Source: Eubacteriales bacterium (GTDB taxonomy: Bacteria; Bacillota; Clostridia; Oscillospirales; CAG-382). Taken from it: DNA of 8,377 nucleotides. The stretch spans positions 1 through 8,377 of the forward strand of contig JAQVQF010000097.1 of NCBI GenBank assembly GCA_028701715.1, written 5' to 3'. Shown here one piece after another: positions 1 through 6,010 of the stretch (positions within the stretch are counted from its first letter, which is position 1; every line of letters starts with the position of its first letter). Under the pieces are notes generated by a model. That model ran no database searches, was not told where the DNA came from, and saw only the letters and a program-made list of their open reading frames with translations. Made by a program: the position numbers and the translations under genes.

Positions 1-2
1 GG

Positions 3-290
3 GGCGAAAAGCTTTTTTCGGGAAATTTGTCCGACCTGCCGTTTGACGACGCGGAAATCGGCGCCGATGCGGAAAATCGCTACGGGGAAAAGCTCTGCCC
101 GCAGAGATATGCCGCCGTTAAGCAAACCATACTTGCCGGAATCTTCAACGCATCTTCCCAGAAAGCCGTTGAAGCCGAAGCCGAAACCGATAAAGCCGAA
201 ATCAAACAAACCGTTATAATTCCGCCGGATTATAAACGCTATCTGAAGCATAAAAACGCCGACAAAATTGTCGTTTATAAAGAGCAATAA
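3..290 (+). CDS. C-terminal part of an unidentified protein (5' end outside window)
   Basis: The frame is open from the first complete codon at position 3 to the TAA at 288-290, giving about 95 residues with no stop, so this is probably the tail of a longer gene starting upstream. A TTG at 27 and no convincing Shine-Dalgarno site make an internal start unlikely. The segment is hydrophilic, with no membrane helix or recognisable motif. An acidic Ala/Glu-rich stretch (EAEAETDKAEI) lies near the middle, and the end is basic and mixed (YKRYLKHKNADKIVVYKEQ). Base composition and use of GCC and GAA codons resemble the ABC genes downstream. I do not recognise the family. The stop codon lies within a 16-bp palindrome, and about 150 nt separate it from the next gene, which has its own promoter, so it is probably not part of the exporter operon. 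It could also be non-coding, since only the tail is visible. Confidence 0.5.
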   Translation, partial: GEKLFSGNLSDLPFDDAEIGADAENRYGEKLCPQRYAAVKQTILAGIFNASSQKAVEAEAETDKAEIKQTVIIPPDYKRYLKHKNADKIVVYKEQ

Positions 291-301
291 ACGCGTTTAT
301 T
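286..301. repeat. 16-bp perfect palindrome over the stop codon
   Basis: AATAAACGCGTTTATT reads identically on both strands and contains the TAA at 288-290. As RNA it could fold into a 6-bp AU-rich stem with a CGCG loop, followed by UAUAUC rather than a U-run, so it would be at best a weak terminator. It may instead be a protein-binding site. A 16-bp perfect palindrome is expected about 0.13 times by chance in a window of this length (8377/65536). Confidence 0.6.
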
Positions 302-384
302 ATATCACGGCGATTTACTTATTGCAATAGAAAAATGTAAACCGCAGGCTGCGGCGCATTAATGCATTTGACAATTGAAATGTA
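291..384. other. Non-coding gap with short palindromes
   Basis: This stretch has no plausible gene. It contains a 10-bp palindrome TATTGCAATA (320-329), a short GC hairpin CCGCA-GGC-TGCGG (342-354) and a second 10-bp palindrome GCATTAATGC (356-365). The hairpin is not followed by a T-run, so it does not look like an intrinsic terminator. The elements sit just upstream of the promoter of the first ABC operon and could be regulator sites, but none matches an operator I recognise. Ten-base palindromes arise about once per kilobase by chance. Confidence 0.35.
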
Positions 385-417
385 TTGCGGCAACCATCTT
401 TTTTTGTTATAATACAT
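380..417. promoter_or_regulatory. Inverted repeat overlapping both promoter boxes (possible operator)
   Basis: ATGTATT at 380-386 and its reverse complement AATACAT at 411-417 are separated by 24 nt, so their centres are 31 bp apart, about three helical turns. The left arm overlaps the -35 box by two bases and the right arm overlaps the end of the -10 box. A dimeric repressor could use this arrangement. It is inferred from geometry alone, and the arms are AT-rich and short. Confidence 0.3.
385..413 (+). promoter_or_regulatory. Sigma-A-type promoter with extended -10 for ABC operon A/B
   Basis: A consensus -10 box TATAAT at 408-413 is preceded by TGT (405-407), giving an extended -10 (TGnTATAAT). 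Seventeen bases upstream is TTGCGG (385-390), a partial -35 match (TTG conserved). The predicted transcription start is near 420, which excludes upstream starts for the first ABC gene and fits the ATG at 445 with its own ribosome site. A perfect TTGACA at 368-373 is too far from this -10 (34 nt) to pair with it. Confidence 0.75.
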
Positions 418-433
418 ATGAAAATTTATAAAC

Positions 434-437
434 GGAG
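434..437 (+). promoter_or_regulatory. Ribosome binding site deciding the start of the first ABC gene
   Basis: GGAG at 434-437 is followed by a 7-nt spacer and then ATG at 445. The in-frame ATG at 418 lies at the predicted transcription start, and the in-frame TTG at 385 lies in the -35 box. Only 445 therefore has both a leader and a ribosome site. Confidence 0.7.
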
Positions 438-444
438 CTTCGAA

Positions 445-2262
445 ATGTCCGAAAAAACAAGCAAAAAAATAAAAAAGCCGCTGCTTCGCATGCTTGACAA
501 AGCCGTAAAGGACGATCCCGTCATTTTCGCTTTTTTAGGTATCTATACAATCGCCGCCGTATGCGTGCCCGTTTTTACCGTCGCCCTGCCGAAGGTTATC
601 GTAGGCTATCTTACGGGAAATGCGCCCACAGCCGGGGGTATTGTATATATATCGATGATCTTTTTTGCCGCGGGAGCTTTGGTATATTTTTTGAAACGCT
701 TTATCGGCGACTTTACATATCCTCGCATAACCGCGCTGCGGATCGATTTCATACGCTCGCTGGCGGTTAAGCTGGTAAGCATAGATTATAAATATATGGA
801 ATCGGCCTCGTTTTACGAGGAACGCGAGATGGCCTTCAATTCCGCCAACGGCAACGATAACGGCGTGGAGGGCATATACCACAAGCTGTTCGAGCTGCCG
901 CAGCTTTGCCTGATAGTTCTTGCGCTTTCGGTTTTTATAGGATTAAAGAGCGTGGTGATTCTCCTTGCCATAGCGCTGCATATAGCGGCTGCGTCCTTTA
1001 TTGCGGTCAGGGTGCAGAAGTTTACATATTCCAAAAAGGAATTGCTTGCGAGAGGCGAAAGGCGCGTCGGCTATTACGCCAAAACGGCTAAGGATTTTTC
1101 CTACGGCAAGGATATACGCCTGTACGATTTGAAGTACCGTATCACCGAAAATCTTAAAAAAGAAATAGAATGCTACATAAACACATACAGGATAATCAGA
1201 AACAGAGAATACGCTCTCGGCTTTATCTCGCTGCTGACGCTTGTCATATCCGATGCCGTCATCTACGGCACGCTGACATATCTGACCGTTTCCGGGATGT
1301 CCATTGCGGACTATACGATGTATCTTGCCGCTGTTTTTTCCTTGAACAGCCAGACCTCCGAGCTTTCCGGCAATATTACCTTTGTTATGAACGAATATAT
1401 GTATGTCCGCGATTTATATAGGTTCTTTGACGAGGACCTGGGTTCGGAGGACGGTACGGCAGAGGAAAAGCCGCTTGCTATTGATGATAAAGCTCCGACG
1501 GATATCGAATTTGACAATGTGACCTTCAAATATCCCGGCGCGGATAAAAACGTTTTCGAAAACTTTTCGCTTAAAATACCCGCCGGGCAGAAGCTGGCGC
1601 TTGTGGGTATAAACGGCGCCGGAAAAACTACTTTTGTCAAGCTGCTGACGGGGCTTTTCAAAGCCGATTCGGGCAGGATACTCATTAACGGAAGGAATAT
1701 AAACGAATACGACAAAAAGCACCTTTACGGAATGTTTGCGGTGGTGTTCCAGGACGTAAATATACTGGCCTTCACCGTCGCCCAGAATATCGCCTGCGCG
1801 CTCGACGGTATAGACGGCGAAAAAGTCGATTATGTGCTTAAGCAGGTGGGGTTGTATGATAAAATCAACGCGCTCGAAAAGGGCAAGGATACCATGATGC
1901 TTAAAATAATCGAACAAGACGGGCTTATGCTTTCGGGCGGCGAAAGCCAGAAGCTGGCGATAGCCAGAGCGTTGTATAAAGGCGGAAATTGCGTCATTAT
2001 GGACGAACCGACCTCCGCGCTCGACGCTCTCGCGGAAGCCGAGATATATTCGGAATTCGACGCTCTCACCGACGGCAGAACGGCGATATATATATCGCAT
2101 CGCCTTGCTTCCACAAAATTCTGCGACGTGATAGCGCTTATCGACGGCAGCGGGCTTTGCGAATACGGCAGCCATGAGGAGCTTATGGCGAAGCGAGGCG
2201 TTTATTATGATATGTTTGTTACTCAGGGTAAATATTATCAGGACGGAGGCGATGCGGCGTGA
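445..2262 (+). CDS. ABC exporter half-transporter A (fused membrane and ATPase domains)
   Basis: This 605-residue protein has the standard layout and length of an ABC exporter half-transporter. Six membrane segments lie roughly at residues 26-48, 64-84, 152-167, 169-189, 258-280 and 288-305. A cytoplasmic loop carries GKDIRLYDL (221-229), a motif typical of this Gram-positive exporter group. The ATPase domain runs from about 350: A-loop Tyr363, Walker A GINGAGKTT (388-396, Lys394), Q-loop Gln436, signature LSGGE (496-500), Walker B VIMD with Asp520, catalytic Glu521, D-loop SALD (524-527) and switch His552. All catalytic residues are present; Glu for Gln at the end of the signature is a mild deviation. 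The gene overlaps the next by 4 nt (GTGA), so A and B are probably made together and form a heterodimer at the cytoplasmic membrane that uses ATP to export a substrate. A and B resemble each other closely across the ATPase domain, suggesting an old duplication. The substrate cannot be read from sequence; peptide or drug/lipid export are both possible. The family call is secure, the specificity is not. Confidence 0.95.
   Translation: MSEKTSKKIKKPLLRMLDKAVKDDPVIFAFLGIYTIAAVCVPVFTVALPKVIVGYLTGNAPTAGGIVYISMIFFAAGALVYFLKRFIGDFTYPRITALRIDFIRSLAVKLVSIDYKYMESASFYEEREMAFNSANGNDNGVEGIYHKLFELPQLCLIVLALSVFIGLKSVVILLAIALHIAAASFIAVRVQKFTYSKKELLARGERRVGYYAKTAKDFSYGKDIRLYDLKYRITENLKKEIECYINTYRIIRNREYALGFISLLTLVISDAVIYGTLTYLTVSGMSIADYTMYLAAVFSLNSQTSELSGNITFVMNEYMYVRDLYRFFDEDLGSEDGTAEEKPLAIDDKAPTDIEFDNVTFKYPGADKNVFENFSLKIPAGQKLALVGINGAGKTTFVKLLTGLFKADSGRILINGRNINEYDKKHLYGMFAVVFQDVNILAFTVAQNIACALDGIDGEKVDYVLKQVGLYDKINALEKGKDTMMLKIIEQDGLMLSGGESQKLAIARALYKGGNCVIMDEPTSALDALAEAEIYSEFDALTDGRTAIYISHRLASTKFCDVIALIDGSGLCEYGSHEELMAKRGVYYDMFVTQGKYYQDGGDAA
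2245..2249 (+). promoter_or_regulatory. Ribosome binding site for GTG-started ABC gene B
   Basis: GGAGG at 2245-2249, inside the end of gene A, lies 9 nt before the GTG at 2259. It supports that start over the next in-frame ATG at 2295 (residue 13), and with the GTGA overlap it points to translational coupling of A and B. Confidence 0.7.
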
Positions 2263-4031
2263 GCAATGTAAAAAAAGCCGCCCTTGTCTTTTCCATGGTA
2301 CGGAAAATAAACCCCGCGTATTTCTTTTTGCTTATAATTAATTCGCTCGTATTTTCGGGACAGATAATGACGAATATCGTGTTTCCGAAATTTCTTATCG
2401 ACGAGCTGACGGGGGGCAGAAGCACCCAAAGGCTTATAATGTGGGTGGCGGCGATTGTGCTGTCGAATCTGATTTTCGCCTTTTTGAAAAAGACTCTGCG
2501 GCGAACGGTGGATATAATGGAAAGAAGGATCGCCTGGGGCATAGAGCGGTTGTTCGCCGAAAAAATCATGTCCGTGGAATACCGCAATCTGGAGGATCCG
2601 CACTATCTGGATCTAAAGGAGCGCGCCTCCTTTGCCATGAGCAATCAGGGCGTGGTCTATAACCTTATCGCCAATACTATAGCGTTCCTCAACGAAATTT
2701 TCACCATCACGGGGCTGGTCGCCATAATGCTGCGGCTGTCGTGGATACTGGTGGTGACGCTCACGGCGACCATTGGGCTTTTGGTGCTGATACAGGCGGG
2801 CTTTTCCAAGTACCAGCAGAAATTCTATGCGGAGCTTATGCCCGTCAACCGAAAATACGGCTATTATATCAATCTAACCTTCGACAAGCTTATACAAAAG
2901 GAAACACGCTTGTATTCCATGCAGGAAATGCTCGGAAACACCGTTGCGACCTACAATAAGGAAATAAATAAATGGTTCGGACGTTTTTACCGCAGGATGG
3001 GGCTTACCATGGGTTTGTTTCAGGTCGTGACCGTCCTGCAAACCATGCTCGCGTACGGCTTCGTGGGTACGCGGACGCTTGACGGCGGCATAGGTATCGG
3101 CGATCTGACAATGTATGTGTCCTCCGCCGTAAGCTTTTCCTCGGCGGTGCTGACAATGGGTATGTCTGTGGTGATGGTGTTCCAGATGCTGGGCTTTCTC
3201 ACGCCTTTGGCGGAGCTTATGTCCGTGCCGGACGAGGAAAAGCTCACCGGAACGGCGCGGTTGGAAAAAGTGCGTTCGATTGCGTTTGAAAACGTAACCT
3301 TCACATATCCCAAAACCGATAAAAAAGTGCTCGACAATGTTTCGTTCGGCATAAGAGAGGGAGAAAAAATAAGCATAGTCGGCTTGAACGGAGCGGGTAA
3401 GTCCACCGTTGTCAAGCTTATATGCCGCCTGTATCATCCCGATTCGGGAACGATATACATAAACGGTACGGATATATTCGAATACGACCGTGAAACCTAT
3501 CTCCGCGCCATTGCGGCGGTGTTTCAGGATTACCGGCTTTTCAATTTTTCGATATGCGAAAATATATCCTGCAAATCCGCGGACGAAAGCAGGGACAAAG
3601 CGGAAGAGCTGCTTACGAAGGTGGGCATGACCGATAAGGTAAGCGGCCTTAAAAACGGCATTGATTCCTTGTTCGGTAAGGAATACGACACGGAAGGCGT
3701 GGAATTTTCCGGCGGTCAGGCGCAAAAGATTGCCATCGCGAGAGCGCTTTACAAGGACGCTTCGCTGGTGATACTCGACGAGCCGACCTCCGCTCTCGAC
3801 CCGATGGCGGAAGCGGAAATATACGAAAACTTCAACGGTCTGGTGGGCGACAAAACCGCGCTTTATATTTCGCACCGGATGTCGTCGAGCGTGTTCTGCG
3901 ACCGTATTTTGGTGATTTCAAACGGAAAAATCGAATCTTTCGGCACTCACAGGGAGCTTATGAAGAATGAAAACAGCACATATTACAGACTGTTTTCATC
4001 ACAGGCGAAAAATTACAGACACGCGACATAA
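2259..4031 (+). CDS. ABC exporter half-transporter B, partner of A
   Basis: This 590-residue protein, started by GTG, has the same layout as its neighbour. Six membrane segments lie near residues 19-40, 59-76, 140-158, 160-180, 248-269 and 281-306. The loop motif KETRLYSM (214-221) corresponds to GKDIRLYDL in A. The ATPase domain has A-loop Tyr350, Walker A GLNGAGKST (375-383, Lys381), Q-loop Gln423, signature FSGGQ (483-487), Walker B VIL-Asp507, catalytic Glu508, D-loop SALD (511-514) and switch His539. All key residues are intact, so with A it should form two competent ATP sites. Shared phrases with A (NGAGK, VFQD, IARALYK, DEPTSALD, AEAEIY, YISHR) show that the two are paralogues. The 4-nt overlap and internal ribosome site imply co-expression. 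After the stop there are 212 nt before the next gene, so the A/B operon probably ends here. Function as an exporter subunit follows from the family; the substrate is unknown. Confidence 0.95.
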   Translation: MSNVKKAALVFSMVRKINPAYFFLLIINSLVFSGQIMTNIVFPKFLIDELTGGRSTQRLIMWVAAIVLSNLIFAFLKKTLRRTVDIMERRIAWGIERLFAEKIMSVEYRNLEDPHYLDLKERASFAMSNQGVVYNLIANTIAFLNEIFTITGLVAIMLRLSWILVVTLTATIGLLVLIQAGFSKYQQKFYAELMPVNRKYGYYINLTFDKLIQKETRLYSMQEMLGNTVATYNKEINKWFGRFYRRMGLTMGLFQVVTVLQTMLAYGFVGTRTLDGGIGIGDLTMYVSSAVSFSSAVLTMGMSVVMVFQMLGFLTPLAELMSVPDEEKLTGTARLEKVRSIAFENVTFTYPKTDKKVLDNVSFGIREGEKISIVGLNGAGKSTVVKLICRLYHPDSGTIYINGTDIFEYDRETYLRAIAAVFQDYRLFNFSICENISCKSADESRDKAEELLTKVGMTDKVSGLKNGIDSLFGKEYDTEGVEFSGGQAQKIAIARALYKDASLVILDEPTSALDPMAEAEIYENFNGLVGDKTALYISHRMSSSVFCDRILVISNGKIESFGTHRELMKNENSTYYRLFSSQAKNYRHAT

Positions 4032-4098
4032 ACAAAACAATATTAACAAATCTGTTTATTTGCCATGGCAGGCGAAAGTAACGGATTGAAGGAAAAAA

Positions 4099-4141
4099 CG
4101 GCTTGGAGCACGCTTCCAAACGCTCGAGCCGGCATATTTTT
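4099..4141 (+). terminator. Possible weak intrinsic terminator after the A/B operon
   Basis: CGGCT (4099-4103) pairs with AGCCG (4127-4131), and GAGC (4106-4109) pairs with GCTC (4122-4125), around a 12-nt loop with a small internal bulge. The stem is followed by GCATATTTTTCT, which includes a run of five T. It lies 67 nt after the stop of gene B. The interrupted stem and the 5-nt offset of the T-run make it weaker than a textbook terminator. Confidence 0.4.
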
Positions 4142-4157
4142 CTCTATGCGCTTTAAC

Positions 4158-4178
4158 GCTGTCCTTATGCGGGACGGC
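4158..4178 (+). other. Hairpin in the leader region upstream of ABC gene C
   Basis: GCTGTCC (4158-4164) can pair with GGACGGC (4172-4178), giving seven pairs including one G-U, around a 7-nt loop TTATGCG. The following sequence AACATATTTTAC is AT-rich but not a clean T-run. It may be a second part of the termination region or a leader structure. Confidence 0.3.
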
Positions 4179-4203
4179 AACATATTTTACAAGTCGAAAC
4201 CGT

Positions 4204-4209
4204 TATAAA
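4204..4209 (+). promoter_or_regulatory. Weak -10-like box upstream of ABC gene C
   Basis: TATAAA at 4204-4209 would place a transcription start near 4216 and leave a leader of about 28 nt before the ATG at 4244. No recognisable -35 hexamer lies 16-19 nt upstream (the sequence there is CATATT or similar). This is a candidate only. Confidence 0.2.
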
Positions 4210-4243
4210 TCCCGCGTTTCGGCGGAAAGACGCTGTCATATAA

Positions 4244-6010
4244 ATGAAACTGCTGTTGTCCTATCTTAAACCCTACCGCAAGCGGATTATTGTCGCCGGG
4301 CTTATTGACATGCTTTCGGTATTTTGCGCTCTTTTTATGCCCTATATCATGTCGGGCATAGTCAACAGAGGCATTGCCGAAGCCGATATGAATTATATAT
4401 GGCTGATGTGCGGCATAATGTTAGGCCTTGCCGCAATATCCCTCGGCTGTCTGCTCGTCACCGTAAGGCTTAACACCGCCATTTCCGCCGATTTTCTGAG
4501 CGATATGCAAAAGGCGATTTTCCGCAAGATAAATTCGTTTACCTACGATGAATTTTCCTCAATAGGCACCGCCAGCCTGCTCACCCGCCAGACACAGGAC
4601 CTTTTCTCCCTCGAAATGGTGGCATATAACGTGATGCATATGCTTATTTACGTGGTTGTCATGTGTGTCGGCGGCGGTATTCTCGCTTTTATGACCGACT
4701 GGATAATGGCGCTTATCACCCTTGCCGTATGCCCGCTGGTGCTTTTTGCGGTGTGGCTTATCACCCGCGGATTGTTCGGAATGTTTCAAAACAGCGCCAA
4801 ATATATCGATATTCAGAATAAAGTAGTGCGCGAAAGACTGTCCGGTTTACGCGTGATACGCGCCTTTAACCGCGAAAATTCGGAACACAAGCGCGTTTCC
4901 GAAGCCACCGTCACCATGGCGGAATTTATCATCCGCGCCAATGTCAGAAGCGGATATATAACCCCCGTGACCACTTTTATTCTTGATATAACCGCCGTTG
5001 CGCTGCTCGGAATAGGCGCTTCGCGTATTTCCGCCTCCTCCGTTATCAGTGCGGGAGGAATTATCGCCAACATCCAGTATATTTCATTGATAATGGGCGG
5101 AATAATAATGCTTTCGTGGGCTTTCGCCTGGCTGCCGCACATAAGGGTTTCGCTGGGCAGAATAACAGAAATTCTCGCAATGAAAGGCGCCGATATAACC
5201 GAAGCCGATATACAGGACTTAACGCAAAGCGAAATTGACGGAATTGTGTCGGAAGGCGCCGTATCCGTTGACAATCTGACCTTCCGTTACGGGCTTTCCG
5301 GTGTTCCTGCTCTTGAAAGCATAAATTTCAGGGCATCCGACGGAGAAACCGTGGGAATTATCGGCGGCACCGGAGCGGGGAAGTCCACTCTTGTCAAGCT
5401 GCTGCTTGCATTTTATACCGATTATGAGGGCAATATTAAGCTCGGCGGAAGGGATTATAAGAGCCTTGGCACCGCGGCTGTCAGAAAAAACATTTCGGTT
5501 GCGCTTCAGAAATCCATGGTCTTTGAGGGTACGGCGGAGGAAAACATAAGAATGGGTTATCCTCAAGCGTCAGAAACGGAAATTAAAGAGGCCGCTCGCG
5601 CGGCGCAGATAGCCGATTTTTTTGAATCCCAGCCGGAAGGCTATAACTGCCGCCTCGCTCAGTCGGGAGCGAACATTTCCGGCGGTCAGAAGCAGAGGAT
5701 AAACATCGCCCGCACACTGATAAAGCCGGCGCCGGTTTATATTTTCGACGACACCTTCTCGGCTCTCGATTATCTTACCGAATCCAAGCTCCGCAGAGCG
5801 CTCGGCGAAAGGCTTAAGGGCAAAACCAAAATCGTCATCACGCAGCGAGCCGCCACCGCCATGCACTGCGACCGCATTTACGTGATGGACAACGGACGTA
5901 TCGTCGGCGAGGGTACTCACGCGCGGCTGCTGGAAAGCTGCGTTGTTTACCGTGAAATATATGATTCCCAGATCAAGCGCACCTTTGCGGCAAGGGAGGT
6001 GTCCTTATGA
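4244..6010 (+). CDS. ABC exporter half-transporter C, degenerate-ATPase subunit (TM287-like)
   Basis: This 588-residue half-transporter has six membrane segments near 15-37, 51-73, 129-150, 153-174, 238-257 and 274-297. The coupling region reads VVRERLSGLRVIRAF. The ATPase domain has A-loop Tyr349, Walker A GGTGAGKST (374-382, Lys380), Q-loop Gln422, canonical signature ISGGQ (478-482) and Walker B YIF-Asp502. The catalytic Glu position is Asp503 and the switch His is Gln534 (ITQR). Asp plus Gln at these two places is the hallmark of the degenerate subunit of asymmetric heterodimers such as TM287 of TM287/288; the C-terminal YREIYDSQ also matches that subunit as I recall it. The start fits the family N-terminus (MKxLxxYLKPY), although the nearest purine-rich stretch (GGAAAG, ending at 4229) is 14 nt away, a poor ribosome site. 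It overlaps gene D by 4 nt. C and D should form one multidrug- or lipid-type exporter in the cytoplasmic membrane. The substrate is unknown, and the usual MarR-type regulator of such operons is not seen here. Confidence 0.95.
   Translation: MKLLLSYLKPYRKRIIVAGLIDMLSVFCALFMPYIMSGIVNRGIAEADMNYIWLMCGIMLGLAAISLGCLLVTVRLNTAISADFLSDMQKAIFRKINSFTYDEFSSIGTASLLTRQTQDLFSLEMVAYNVMHMLIYVVVMCVGGGILAFMTDWIMALITLAVCPLVLFAVWLITRGLFGMFQNSAKYIDIQNKVVRERLSGLRVIRAFNRENSEHKRVSEATVTMAEFIIRANVRSGYITPVTTFILDITAVALLGIGASRISASSVISAGGIIANIQYISLIMGGIIMLSWAFAWLPHIRVSLGRITEILAMKGADITEADIQDLTQSEIDGIVSEGAVSVDNLTFRYGLSGVPALESINFRASDGETVGIIGGTGAGKSTLVKLLLAFYTDYEGNIKLGGRDYKSLGTAAVRKNISVALQKSMVFEGTAEENIRMGYPQASETEIKEAARAAQIADFFESQPEGYNCRLAQSGANISGGQKQRINIARTLIKPAPVYIFDDTFSALDYLTESKLRRALGERLKGKTKIVITQRAATAMHCDRIYVMDNGRIVGEGTHARLLESCVVYREIYDSQIKRTFAAREVSL

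Larger units (their letters stand above)
4032..4243. other. Intergenic region between the two ABC operons
   Basis: These 212 nt hold no convincing gene. They contain a 10-bp palindrome TGCCATGGCA (4061-4070), a terminator-like hairpin (4099-4131) and a second hairpin (4158-4178). A 47-codon frame (4065-4208) lacks a ribosome site. No good -35/-10 pair is visible for the second operon; TATAAA at 4204-4209 is the best isolated -10 candidate. Pair C/D may therefore depend partly on read-through from A/B or on a promoter with a poor -35 box. Confidence 0.5.

Noticed and set aside
368..373. Perfect TTGACA as the -35 box
   Set aside because: It is 34 nt from the TATAAT at 408-413, and nothing resembling a -10 box lies 16-18 nt downstream of it.
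385..444. Longer N-terminus for ABC gene A, starting at TTG 385 or ATG 418
   Set aside because: The promoter -35 box covers 385-390 and the predicted transcription start is near 420, so neither codon would have a leader. ATG 445 has a proper ribosome site.
1414..2175. 253-codon open frame on the minus strand inside ABC gene A
   Set aside because: It is antisense to the conserved ATPase domain of a clear gene and has no recognisable product, so it is a by-product of codon bias.
2874..3875. 333-codon open frame on the minus strand inside ABC gene B
   Set aside because: It lies antisense to a certain gene, its product shows no family motifs, and it is rich in His and Arg as expected from the reverse complement of this coding style.
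4065..4208. 47-codon frame from ATG 4065 to TAA 4206-4208
   Set aside because: There is no ribosome site before it, no recognisable features in the product, and it runs through both intergenic hairpins. It is more likely a chance frame.
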